Shown: one piece after another, positions 44,991-56,721 of the stretch
Layout of the letters: each line of letters starts with the position of its first letter
How positions within the stretch are numbered: the first letter of the stretch is position 1
Assembly: GCA_022828595.1 (NCBI GenBank)
Contig: JAKGHH010000003.1
Coordinates: 60,873,759 to 60,937,758, forward strand
Reading direction: 5' to 3'
Source: Nelumbo lutea
Taxonomy: Eukaryota; Streptophyta; Magnoliopsida; Proteales; Nelumbonaceae
Length of the DNA stretch: 64,000 nucleotides
The notes under the pieces: generated by a model
What the model was told of the DNA's origin: nothing
What the model saw: the letters and a program-made list of their open reading frames with translations, nothing else
Databases searched by the model: none
Translations under genes and position numbers: made by a program

Positions 44991-45349
44991 AGGTAAGGAC
45001 ATGGACCAGCCACTTTGCATACTTGGCCAGTATGTCCAAGCCACAAAGGTTCCAAATTGCCGAGAATGAGAATTGGAGTGGTGGAGTGGTGCTTCTGTTG
45101 ATTGTGTTGTGTTTGGGAATTTTGGTTATTCAAGTCTGTGTCATTAGTCCTCTCTTCAGGAGGAAGAACTGTACCGAGTCTTACTTGGGAATCTTTCAAC
45201 CATGGTTTGTGACAAATGACATATCAGGATTCACTATAGAGGAGATTTTACCATGTCATATTCTTTCAACCATGTGATGATGATAGTATATAATACGTTT
45301 CAAAATTTTCTACAAGTTTTTTTTTTTTTTTATATCTCTGTCTATAAAT
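44991..45349 (+). other. KAB1: Probable KAB1 3' untranslated region
   Basis: Non-coding DNA downstream of the stop. A TATATAATACG string near 45287 and T-rich DNA after 45315 could serve polyadenylation, but no canonical AATAAA is seen. The mature 3' end is not determined. Confidence 0.4.
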
Positions 45350-46637
45350 CTATAAAAATTATTCTTATTTGTCACACTTATTGTGGTTCATTAATATAGA
45401 GACATGTTCAAATGTTTTCTACATAGTTTATATATTTTTTTTGTATATTTTTGTGTTTTTATCTTTTTAAAATTTTAATATTTAATTATAACTTCACTAG
45501 TTGACACATTTGACCTGAAATGTTGAATTGATCCACCACCAAACAAGAAAAGAAGTTCACTTTTAGGTTGGTATTGAATTTTGTGTTTTATTTATATCAT
45601 TAATAAATTTTTATTTTTGTATAGTTTTTTAATATGATTAATATAAAATTTTAGGGATGTCTCCAAATGTTTTTTACAGAGTTTATATTCTCTTCATGTT
45701 TTTTGTATTTTTATCTTTTGTATTTTTATTATATAATTATGAAATCAATAATTGACACATGACCCGAAAGGTTGAATTATTGACCTGCCATTAGGAAAAC
45801 AATTTCATTTTCATGTTGATTTTAAATTTCATATTTTATTTCCAACATCAATAAAGCAATTTTTAATTATCACAATTATTTTTCTTTAATATGATTAATA
45901 TAAAAACACAAATTTTATTTTTGTGTTTTTATATTTTTCCATTTTTATTTAATTATGATATCAAGTGTTGACAAATTTGATTCAAAAGGTTGAATTGTTA
46001 ATCCACCATCAAAAAATAATTTTTATTTTTGGATTGCTTTTAAATTTATATTTCATTCTAACATCTATATTTGTTATTTATTTATATTTTAAAAGTTTTT
46101 ATTTTATTATGGCATTATGGATTAGCACATTTGACTAAAATGGTTGAATTGCTTACTTGCTCCCATGATGGAAAAGTGGTTCCATTTTGGGTATATTTAA
46201 AAAATATATATGTATTTTATATTGTTAAAAGTATTGGATATTGATCTAATTGATAGATTTTTTTTTTGGTATTTGGTGACAATAATATCTTAAATATGGT
46301 ATTCAATAAAAGAATAGGAGTTAATACCTAAGATAAGACTTAATGAAAGAGAATTAAATGAGGAGAAACGTAGTAGCTAAAATTACATTTTGTGCCCTCA
46401 CAATTAGAGAGTGGTCAAATTAAAAAATATGGGTATCCTAGTCATGTAAAGGATTCAATGAATGTTAATGGGAGTTAATACTTTGAATATGAGAGGGGTT
46501 TGAATGAGGATAAAAGTGGTTTTTCAAATTATATTTCTGTCCACAAAATTAGACAATGACCAAATTAAAAAACTAGGGTAATTTAGTTAAACAAAAGTTT
46601 CACACTATTGTTCACACTTTTAATAATGGTATAAATA
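45350..46637 (+). repeat. Right inverted arm with four internal repeat units
   Basis: Inverted partner of 43341-44140. Units with the core TTGACACATTTGACC...GTTGAATT...CCACCA recur near 45500, 45755, 45965 and 46120, spaced about 160-255 bases. The outer portion (46200-46637) contains two related copies of GGAGTTAATAC plus AATGAG and ends TAATAATGGTATAAATA, the counterpart of the left arm's TATCTATACTACTATTA. Confidence 0.75.
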
Positions 46638-47010
46638 AGAATTAAAGGAAAAATGTAAAATGACACTTTTGTTATAGTTTGTTTTTCAATTATTGAACAA
46701 AAGAAGTAATTTTGTGTCTTTTTGTCAAATAAGTAGTACTAAATAAAGATGTAAAATAACAAATTTGTCTTTGATTGTTTTCTAATTTAAACTTTAGCGA
46801 GGGGTATTTGTTGTCCAATGAAAATTCCAAAAGCTAGTGACACTATTCACACATTTCAATTTTCAGCCAACGGTTGAGGATTTTTATTATGTGATGCTAT
46901 CCAAATTCCTGAGGAGAGCATTATTTTGTTTAGAGTGTAATGTGGATATGCGGGGTGCTCACAATGTAGCGTAGTGGGCCGTGTTGTGCCAGCACATGGG
47001 ATTTTGGCAG
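46638..47010. other. Intergenic DNA, nothing recognised
   Basis: AT-rich spacer between the right arm and a hAT-type MITE. Confidence 0.4.
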
Positions 47011-47332
47011 TAGTGGTGTCAATTGGACTGGATTTGGTCTGATCCAATCCAGTCCAATGAGTCCATTATCAATGGATCAGGTCCAATCCAGTCCAATGAA
47101 TATTTTGGATCATTGACACCTATATTCTTATCTTTTATCAATGGACCAGATATTGGCTTAATCTAACCCAATCCAATATAAATTTATTATGGACAGACCA
47201 GGTTCAATCCAATCTAATAAATATTTTGGACTAGATTGGTCCAGTCCAATGTCTTGTTGGTCCATCCAATCCGTCTAAATTGATTTTCGACTGGACGGGG
47301 TCTAATCCAAAGCCGGTCCATTGACACCCTTA
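47011..47332. mobile_element. hAT-type MITE
   Basis: The left end TAGTGGTGTCAATTGGAC and the reverse complement of the right end TAAGGGTGTCAATGGACC pair well. Flanks TTTGGCAG (47003-47010) and CTTGGCAG (47333-47340) match at 7 of 8 bases, an 8-bp duplication. Internally it has repeated CCAATCCAGTCCAATGA motifs. No coding capacity. Confidence 0.85.
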
Positions 47333-48201
47333 CTTGGCAGGTCGTGCCTGTTTGGTATGAATCCCCCAAGAGGGGAGTCCAGCACAGCCCAAGGCCCAAG
47401 CCATAGTGGTCCTGGGCCGATCCGGCCCATGGGCCTGTTCTTTTTTGCTTTTTGCTCAGTAAAAATGACAGAAGATTTGAAAAAAATAATAAAAAATTAA
47501 CAAAACACTTAATAAAATAGACAACAAATTGAGAAGAAAAATCTAAAAACTTTATATCATTGGGCTTTTTGCACAAAAAATGACCAAGTTTGGTCATTTA
47601 GCAGTTTGGGTTACGTTTTGAAACTAATAGCAAAAATAGCGAGTGGGAGATATTTTAGTCTTTTCTGGACAAAAATGCCCTTAAATTAAAGGCTGGCCTA
47701 TGACACCTATTTTGCTTTATCATTCTTCCTCTCTTGGGTCTTTTGTTTCCCCCTCTTCTCACCATATTCATAAAACTTTCTCCTCTATTTTTTTCTCTTT
47801 TAATAGAGTTCATCCTTTCTCAATACTCAGTAAAACTTATTGGCTTTAGTTGGGTTATGATTTACAAATCAAGCAAGGCAACAAGAGCGAGTTTTGACTA
47901 GGTGACTCAGATCCGAGTTACAACTCCACTAACAAACCTCACCCTCTGTAGCAAAATCTAAATGTGAATCTATGTATTTTTTTAGGAATCTGTGTAGAAA
48001 AACTGAATGTGGAAACATTAGTCAAGTAGGCACTAACTCAAATTGTGTGTATTTATCATTTGTTAAAATTAACAGAAGACATGTAAAGGATGATAAAATT
48101 GGGTGTCTTTGAGAATTAGGAATTTTGTTCAATATATACTACTTCATAGCCAGAGGACAAACTAACCTCTCTCTCGCATTATATTTGTACATACAGCCAA
48201 G
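47333..48201. other. Intergenic DNA, nothing recognised
   Basis: Low-complexity AT-rich sequence with only short frames. Confidence 0.4.
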
Positions 48202-48497
48202 GTTTTTAAAACCGGACCAAACAGGGAATCATTCTGGGACTGGTTTCTAGGTTAAACGATTCAACCGTCTGGTTCACACGGATGACCCGTTCTAACTTAA
48301 AAAAATAAAAAAATGGCCAAAAAATATTGTTCAGGTCGACAGTTTGATGGTTCGACTGCCTGGGTCAATGGGTCACTGACCAAATCAATGATTTTTGGCA
48401 AAAAAAAAAAACAATTTTAGGGTGAAATAGAACCAGTTACATGACCAGTTCTCGGGTTTTCCGGTCTGACTATCCGGTCTGGTCCAGTTTTAAAAAC
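48202..48497. mobile_element. MITE with GTTTTTAAAAC termini
   Basis: Left end GTTTTTAAAACCGGACCAAA and right end, reverse complemented, GTTTTTAAAACTGGACCAGA are near identical. Flanks ACAGCCAAG and ACAGCATAC agree in part (ACAGC), not enough to name the superfamily. A related partial copy lies at about 61130-61260. Confidence 0.7.
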
Positions 48498-50223
48498 ACA
48501 GCATACAACTTGGGATTAATCCTGCCAATAGAAGGCCCTCAAGATTAAACTGCCCCTCAAAATTATATTAAAGAAATGAAAAATCTGATTTAGAACCCAT
48601 ATTTTTTGGCATATTTTGCCTATTTTAATAGCTATTAAAGGCATTAGAAATGTAAGAAGATATGATTGAAGGAGGGCATTAAAATTGAAAATTGCTTAAA
48701 GAAATGACTAAACGAGTCACTAAACCTATAATTCAGTACACAACAATGCATTCTTATTCAACTATTGTAATAATAAGAATGAACAGGACACCCTTGACAT
48801 GGCTGAATTCCGGCTTCAGATTTTAGCCAGGTTGAATATGCTAGGTAGAATTGCCCACCCGGGTTCAGGAGAAGATACATAAAAAACTTTTATTTTAGGG
48901 GGAATTTTCATGCTCCAGATTTTCTTTATCACATTCGATGTCCTAGTTGGATTGCTATTCATTTAGAAAGCCTCATTATAGGCTGTTTTAATAGAGAATT
49001 GCCCACTCGGGTTGGGGCCCCAGATTAACATATCCTCCCAAGGGATCAATGGAATAAAGAGGGAAATAATTTTCTCCTTAGTCGTATTAGGGACTAAACT
49101 TTTAACCAAATCATCCTTCAAGATTTTCCTTTCTGGTTTAATGACCTCACTCACCCGAAGATTTAGGTTGTTAATCGAGCCATTATCTACTAGATTGTAC
49201 AATGGTTTCTCATCTGCCCACCTATCACTCCAAAACTTTGTAGACTTTCCGTTACCTATAACCCAACCAGTCCCTCTCTCAAGCAACTCTCTATTGGAGA
49301 GATACCCCTCCAAGCCCAAGACTTTTCTTTCCACAAATTTTCCTTATCATTCAAAATTTTCCACCCCAATCGGGATACAAACCCGATTCCAGTTAACTAA
49401 GTGAATGAGGCTTTTTCTCCTTATTATTGTCCCACAATATATCCCTTTGTTTCCTATCCAATTCTTGGAGAACACCCTTAGGGATCTTAAATGATCTCAT
49501 AATATAGTGAGGAATCATGTTATAAGGATGATTTTACCAGCTAAGGAAAGAGAATTACTCTTCCACCCCGCTAGCTTACCAAAGACTAATCTTTAAGAAA
49601 TTTGAAAGTATCCCTTCCATATTTATTATTAAAAAGCGGAGCACCCAAATAAGGATAATTATTTGTCTCGAATGGAATTCTTAGCATTTTTGCCATGATT
49701 TTCCTTAGCCTAGGATGAATGTTTTTGAAAATAAAATACTCCATTTAGCAAAATTTGGAGCTTGACCCGAAGCCTTAACAAAATTGGACAGTATTTTTTA
49801 TAGTGAGGCAAGCTGGAATATATGCATTTGCAAAGATCATATAATCATTTGCAAATTGAAGGACTGGAATGGATAGCCATGTCTAGAAGCTCTATAGCCA
49901 ATTGGGCTACCTGGGATTGTGGCCTCTCTCATCAAGTGACTTAGTAAGGGCCTCACATAGGACAAAAATATAAGGAGAAAGGGGATCACCTTGTCTAATC
50001 CCCCTAGTAGGGCGATCTCTCTCGTGGGAGCACCATTGACTAAGATGTGGTAAGAAACAAACCTAATACACTCCATCACCCAATCGACCCACTTGTTATG
50101 GAATCCAAACTTCCTAAGAATCTTCTCAATGAACTCCCATTCCAGCCTATTGTTAGCCTTCTCCATATCAATTTTACAAGACATGATTCCAGTCATGCCC
50201 TTCTTTTTTTCTCATGGTATGAC

Positions 50224-50753
50224 TAGACCTGTTCATGGGCCGGGTCAGGCCGGCCCTGCCCCCGGATAGGCTTGAACGTGGTTATAGGCCCGCGGGATTA
50301 AATTCGGGCCAAAAAGCCCGGCCTGCAATAAATTCGAGCCAGGCTCGGGTTTTGTCAAAATAGCCCGGCCCGACCTAATATTAGACTTAAAGTGAGTAAT
50401 GTGATTATGTCCATTTGAATAACTTTTTTTATTTAAGAATGTAAAATTGTGTTTTAAAATATAAAAGAAAGGGGAAAAACCATCTTGTAGGCCCATTGTT
50501 CATTTAAATAGGGAAAAAAACTATATGAATTTTTAATTCTAATTTTAATAGGGAAAATTGTTTTTTTTTGTTTTTATTAGGTCGGGCTTCGGGCTCAGGC
50601 TCGGGCTTTGGGCTTTTTATCAGGACCGGGCTCGGGCCCAAGTTATAAGCCTGTTGGTCGGGCCGGGCTCGGGCTCGGGCCTAGCATATTTCCCTTAATG
50701 ACAAGTGAAAGCCCAGCCTGAACCCGGCCTGGCCCGGCCCATGAACAGGTCTA
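50224..50753. mobile_element. hAT-type MITE in LINE ORF2
   Basis: Terminal repeats TAGACCTGTTCATGGGCC (left) and its near-perfect complement at the right. Exact 8-bp target duplication GGTATGAC at 50216-50223 and 50754-50761. GC-rich subterminal GGCCCGGC-type motifs flank an AT-rich core. Non-coding. Confidence 0.95.
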
Positions 50754-51143
50754 GGTATGACCAATTAGAGCATTATCAGAGATTTGCCCTTTTGGTATAA
50801 AGGCACTTTGGAAAGGAGAAATAATTTCATCAAGCAAAGGTTTGATTTTGTTAACAAGAATTTTAAAGATGTTTTGTAAATAATATTGCACAAATTGATG
50901 GGCCTGTAATCATTAGTTGATTCCGGATTAGCATTCTTAGGAATTAGGGTGATGAAAGTTTTGTTGAGAATTTTATTCATCTTCCCTGAGTAGAGAAAAG
51001 CCTTAACCACACTGAAAACAAAGCTACCAATGATTGGCCAAAATTTTTTGAATATTAACACATTTAAATCATCCAAGGGCTTTCATATCTTTCATAGAAA
51101 ACACAGTTTCTCGAATTTCTTCATCAGTGACCTCTCTAATGAT

Positions 51144-51651
51144 TAGGGGTGCTCACAGTTCGGGCCTACTTTTGAAACTGAACCAGTACTCTCGGTAACC
51201 GAAACCAAACCAAAGCCAATCGGTTAACCAGTGGTTCGGTTCATCGGTTTTTCAGTTTTTTGTTTTTACAATATATATTATAAAAAATTAAAAAGTATAT
51301 AAAATATTATATTTTAAATAATAAATTATATATTATATGTTATAAATATATATTTATATAATGTATATTTATTAATTTATAATATATATATATATATAAT
51401 ATAAAATATATATAAAAATATTTACAATAAACATAAAAATATATAAAATTATAGAAATATATGTATACCGGTCGGTTTGGTTAACTACCCGTTTTCTATT
51501 TTAGTTAACCGAAACTAAATTAGTACCTTCGGTTCTTTAAAAATACCAAACTGAAGCTGAACTGACCGGTTTGATTAACCAAATTTTTTGTTTGATTTCT
51601 ATCGGTTTTTTGGTTTGCTTCAGTTTTTTCGATCTTTCTTTCTCACCCCTA
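51144..51651. mobile_element. Second hAT-type MITE in LINE ORF2
   Basis: Begins TAGGGGTG and ends CACCCCTA, the common hAT terminus. Flanks CTAATGAT (51136-51143) and CCAATGAT (51652-51659) match at 7 of 8. The interior has GGTTAACC/CCGAAACC motifs near both sides and a long AT-rich centre of TATATA-type sequence. Confidence 0.9.
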
Positions 51652-52677
51652 CCAATGATAGATGAGTTCTGCTCATCCTTGTTTTTTGACTTAAATCTTT
51701 CTGTAAAATTTTCACTTAAAAAACCTGCAATTTCTTTTTGAGCACAAATATACTCTCCTTCGTTATTTCTAATAACAATTCTGTTTTTGTTTCTTCTAAT
51801 AGTAGTGGATGTGTGGAATAAGCTATTATTTTTGTCACTCATTTGATCCAATCAACTCTTGCTTTTTGAGCCCTATAGATCTCCTCCTTTTCCAAAATAG
51901 AATTAAGATGTCTTTGAAGGGTTGTTTCTAAATTCAGCAAGGTAGTATTGGACAAATAAAAAAATATCTTTTGTTGCACCTCTCCCAGTTGGTTAAGAAT
52001 ATTTTCTTTTAATTTAAAAATGTTGCCACTTTTATTCTTATTCCAAGGTTTTAAATCCTGAATATTCCTCTTTTTAATAAATTAAGTAGCTTTGGAACTG
52101 ACAAATTCCATACTCTAAGCCTTTTGAATAATCATTTAAACTTGAGTCACATGACCACATGGCTTCAAACCGAAATGGTCTAGGGCCACTTTTATTTTCT
52201 TATTCAGTTTGAAGGAGAATAAGAGAGTGGTCCGAAGCTAAAAATGGAAGGTTTGTAAGCATAGATTTGGGTGTTCTCTTCTCCACAAATCATTTGAAAA
52301 CACCTAATCAATTCTCTCTCTAACATTGTGATTTCTCCAAGTATATTGAAGACCTTTCATGTCCATCTCAATAAGGTTGCTATGATATATGATTTCACTA
52401 AAATCATTGGTCTGACCAGCCATTACAGCCCTTCCACTCCATTTATTTTCACTATTCCTTAATGCATTAAAATCTCCCATAATGCACTAAGCACGATCAA
52501 GCATTGACTCCTATTCCATATAATCCAAAGCCCTCCAGAGAAACCAATAGATTCAACAAACGGAAAAGATTTAAAAACTTTCTCTTCGCAATCCAATCCT
52601 ACTCTAGTTTCCATTAAAAAACATATGCCAAGGTGGTGCCGTTTAGAGAGTCAAACACTTGGCATCTCAACCGGAGC

Positions 52678-54029
52678 CTATATACCTGCCCTTTTAACAT
52701 TCCAAATCAGGATCTTCATTGTTCCCCATTTTGTTGTTTGGACCCATGTTCTATTGTAAAGCCTTGAAGCTAGCTCACTTTTGTTCTCATTAAGATTTGA
52801 GTGCATATTACTGTTGTTACCAGCTCGGAGTTCTTCTTGACATTCTTGTTCAATACAGCCTTCCTCCACATTTTCCTCTCCATCCGCATCATCACCTTCA
52901 AACTCTTCATCTTCATTGTTAAATTCATGTAAGGATAGAGATCCTCCCTCCACAGAGGAACCAAGAACTTTACCAATGTTCCCATCTGAATTGACTTTTG
53001 GAATCCACTTCAAATTCGTCTTTATAGCTTGAATTGGTTCAATGGTCATAAGTCCAGGACTAATGAATCTGGATCGAGCCCCCTTCCTGGCACTGTCCAG
53101 CCTTTGCACCTTAGATTGAGCCCAATTCCCTTGTTTATTAAACAAGGCCTTCCTTTATTCAGATCTTCTCCCATGTTCTTCAGCCTAGACAAATTCATAG
53201 CAGCACCATGTCACCGACAATGAACCACCTTCCACCCATCCAAATCCTTTTGTTTTAGGACATTTAGGTAGGAGGGAGCTTTGTGACCCCTTCACCCACA
53301 GTTCAAGCACAAGTCGAAGATGTTTTCATAGAACACTTTGAACTTGTGTTCCTGTCCTCTAGAAGTTACAGGGATTTGTTGAGGTTAACTCTCACACAAA
53401 CCTAAGGATACATATCTCTATGGAAATCTCCCGTGTTGGAGTCAAGCTTGATGACCAGGCCAATATCTTGTAATATAACCTATAGGTCGTCTTTGGACCA
53501 GCATTCGAGAGGTAGGCCTAGCAACCTAACCAAAAATCAACCTCCTTCAAGGGATTGAATCCACTCCTCCATTTGGAGATGACAAGGTATTTCCCATTAA
53601 TAAACCACGAGCCCTTCTTAAGAATTAAATTGTAGTCTTCATCTGTAGAGCAAGACAAAAGAAAATAGCCATTGCCAATGAAGCATATATCCGTTTTGCC
53701 TTTCAGACCCCACTCCATCGTTTTTTTTCAACACTGACTTTGAGAGGCTCTAGATCACCCAACATTTTAGCAATCAGGGATAAGGCCCAATGATCATCCT
53801 CCTTTTTCTTCTTTTTAATCTCATCCAGATTGATCGGACAAGCAACTCCGGCATCCTCCTCCTTATAGTCTCCCAACGCAACGCTACTGGACGAGTTTTC
53901 AAGATCCTTCAGCAGCAAGCTATTAAGAGATTTTCTCGCCATGCTAGTCTTAGCGATCTCATGTCTACTTCTGGGTTTCCTCTTCATTTTTCTAGACTCT
54001 AAAAGGATTGAAGAAGGCTCGGTATCCAC
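52678..54029 (-). pseudogene. LINE ORF1 (broken)
   Basis: Three minus-strand frames. 54029-53703: basic and Lys-rich, ending KVSVEKKRWSGV. 53718-53518: KTDICFIGNGYFLLSCSTDEDY and FINGKYLVISKWRSGFNP, the DUF4283 fold common in plant LINE ORF1. Near 53300 FDLCLNCG-stop-RGHK is a zinc knuckle with a stop in it. 53145-52678: an acidic region (DADGEENVEEG), then MKILIWNV, the start of ORF2 at 52719. ORF1 would bind LINE RNA; this copy is interrupted. Confidence 0.8.
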
Positions 54030-54491
54030 TTCTTTCCCAGTGGTCTTTTTATAGAATTGGAGAACCTCTCTAGGTGGTGTTCATTCTTACATTCAATTAA
54101 CTTGTATTTTTCATACTTTACATAATGGTTGTCATTACTGGGACAAAGGCTCCTTTTACAAATTTTGAGGAGAGCTTAAGCTAGAAATTTGAAGGTTCAC
54201 GTCTCTAGAAATTTGAATGTTCAGCCCAGGGTCAGAATTTTTAGGCCCAAAGTACAGTTGGGGTGGGTGCCCACTCGGAGTTGACGCCGATTCACGGGCG
54301 GGCATTGGTGTATAGAATAGGGGTTTTTGACATTTTGAATGTTCATAAATCTGCAGTGAAATTCAGAAATCTGCATGGGCCACCAGTATCCGCTTACACT
54401 CAAAATTGTTGCATCAATTTCCTTATTAGTTCCTTGTAGCATACATATTTTGACCATAAGTTGGAGTTTGAATTAATTAGTTTATTACTGC

Positions 54492-54843
54492 TATTAAGGA
54501 AAGCTCTCCAGAAGAATTCTACAAATCTGGTAGTTACCAATGGAGGCTCTCAGTCCAGCTTAGCAGCTACCAATAAAGGATTTTAGGAGTTGCCAATTTA
54601 AAATCTCCTTCAAGAGTAGCAGTTACTAATGAAGGCTCTCATACAGATTTGGCAACCAGTAAATTAGAAAGAGAATTAATTAGCAATCTTTGTACATAGG
54701 CAACTACTTATTCTATTCTTAGTTTCTTTTATTATTTTTATTCTTTGTGTATATATATTGCACCCATCTCAGCCTGGTCAATAGGTCAAGCAATACAAAG
54801 AATTCTTTTATTTTTTACTTTTCTCTCTTCTACATTCTTATCT
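54492..54843 (+). repeat. 5' LTR of element G
   Basis: Contains several short imperfect repeats of CAGTTACCAATG(A/G)AGGCTCTCA and a TATA box in GTGTATATATATTG (about 54748). Pairs with 58954-59299. Confidence 0.88.
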
Positions 54844-54890
54844 TGGTATCAGAGCATACAACATCTCACAGTGTTGATTCGTTTGAAGCC

Positions 54891-55760
54891 ATGAGCTCCA
54901 ACTCCTCTGATCTTCAGAACATGACTACTACAGTAGCCATGAACTTCATTCCCAACATTTCTCCATATCTCACCATCAAGCTGAATGGAGAAAATTTCTT
55001 CTATGGAGGGCTCAACTTCTACCATATCTCACCACCAGAGGAAATTCCAGATCCCAATGGTAGTAGTAAGAAAATTCTTAACCCAAATTATTCTTCAGGG
55101 TACAATTAGACCAACTTGTTTTAAGTTGGCTTGTTGCATCTCTGATAGAGGGCGTATTAGCCCAAGTTGTTGGAATGTCTACTGTAGCTGGAGTCTGGAG
55201 TGCCCTATAGAGATCGTTCTCTTCTCACTCACGATCTAGGGTGCTATAATTAAGGCGGCAGCTACAGAATCTTCAGAAATCAAAAACTATTGCAGACAAT
55301 TTGTCTATTGTTTCTGAACCAGTAGCTAAGGAAGACCTTGTTCTTTACGTTTTATCTGGACTAGGATGCGAATATGAATTTCTTATCACTACTATTACTA
55401 ATAGAACTGATGTTGATTAGTTAGGCATCAATGATGTTCTTGGTCTACTGCTTAGCAATGAATCTTGGCTTGTTCAGCATAATATTTCCAATGAAGCTCC
55501 CAATGCCAATGTAGCTGCAAATAACAATAGTAATGGCAAGAATAGCAATAATAATGCTCAATTTCAGAATAACAAAGGGAACTATGGTCGCGGCAGAGGC
55601 AGGGGGCATGGCAATTAGTCTAGACAAGGACAAGGCCAAGGTAGAGGTAATACAATTGTTTGCCAAGTATGTAACAAGCTTGGCCATGGTGCACTTAAGT
55701 GCTACAAAGAGTACGACATCTCGTACCAAGGAGAACATAACAATAATTCTCTAGATCTTA
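54891..55760 (+). pseudogene. Element G gag with zinc knuckle (broken)
   Basis: Starts MSSNSSDLQNM; SPYLTIKLNGENFF is the gag N-terminal motif, after which sequence skips to PPEEIPDPNGSSKK, so a piece is deleted. Later SNEAPNANVAANNN and a GRGRGRG stretch precede zinc knuckle CQVCNKLGHGALKC (about 55659). At least four stops. Confidence 0.8.
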
Positions 55761-55799
55761 TGGATGTGTTTCATAGTGGTATGTCTTTCTACAATGGCT

Positions 55800-56667
55800 C
55801 AACAGCTAATAAATTATAGAACAAGTCTGAATTTTTTGGTACGGACCAAGTGCAAGTTGGTAATGGTGAAGGTTTGACAATTAAGAGTATTGGTTATTCT
55901 TCATTAAATTATGATCATTATCAGTTTAATCTGAAAAATATTTATCATGTTCCTGCCCTAACAAAGAATTCGATCTCTGTTAGCAAATTTACAAGAGACA
56001 ATAATTTAGTATTTGAATTTCACCCATATTTCTGTTTATTGAATGATCATATGGGGAGAATTTTACTCAGAGGACCTAGTAGAGATGGATTTTATCAGCT
56101 CCCGGGAGACAATGATGACAGAGAAAATTCAGCCAAAGCACTTGTTGGATAAAGAGCCTCTTTCCAAGATTGGCATCATCGTTTAGGACATGCATCTTTG
56201 AAAGTAGTTAAATTAGTAATTTCTAAATTTGGTTTACCTTATTCAAGACATGTGAATGATCACTTTGTTTGTGAGGTTTGCCAATTAGGCAAAGCACATC
56301 GTTTAAATTTGTCAATTTCTTCTAGTAATGTCTTTCAGCCTCTAGAGTTAATTTATTCAGATGTGTGGGGACCTGCCCTATACAAAAGGCTATAAGTACT
56401 TTGTTTTGTTTATGGATGCATATTCAAAGTTTTCTTTGATTTATCCTCTTGAAAGGAAATAAGATGTTTTTGATGCTTTTGTAAATTTAAGAGACATGCT
56501 GAAAATCTATTTTCCACTAAAATTAAGATGTTCCAAAGTGATTGGGAAGGAGAGTTTCAAAAATTATCCCCCTTCTTGGATAGTGAAGGAATTTCACACA
56601 GGGTGAGCTGCCCTCATACTCATGAGCAGAATGGAAATGCTGAACGGAAACACTGGCATATTATTGA

Positions 56668-56721
<54 letters not shown>

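Larger units (their letters stand above)
48963..52719 (-). pseudogene. LINE ORF2: endonuclease and reverse transcriptase (broken)
   Basis: Starts MKILIWNVKRAG. Endonuclease pieces: MGDFNALRNSENKWSGR (about 52485-52430) and GLQYTWRNHNVRERID. Reverse transcriptase: NKTFITLIPKNANPESTNDYRPINLCN (about 50990-50905), CKIDMEKANNRLEWEF, then the active-site region LQFANDYMIFANA near 49845, where the usual FADD reads FAND, so a catalytic Asp is Asn. The last frame (49334-48963) reads GWVIGNGKSTKFWSDRW and ends SIKTAYNEAF-stop. Many stops and two MITE insertions make it dead. Confidence 0.82.
48880..54050 (-). mobile_element. L1-type LINE, broken, missing its 3' end
   Basis: On the minus strand from 54050: ORF1 with a Lys/Arg-rich start, a DUF4283-like domain and a CX2CX4H-type zinc knuckle; then ORF2 with AP endonuclease, reverse transcriptase and the start of the zf-RVT region. 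The sequence leaves LINE homology near 48880 after KIPPKIKVF and has no A-tail, so the 3' end was lost. Two hAT MITEs interrupt ORF2 (50224-50753 and 51144-51651). Confidence 0.85.

Noticed and set aside
43341..46637. Reading the inverted arms as LTRs or as a Helitron
   Set aside because: LTRs are direct repeats, and no hairpin-CTRR ending is present; foldback-type arms fit better, though the superfamily is open.
53790..54002. + strand frame of 70 codons
   Set aside because: Antisense to LINE ORF1, without any domain.
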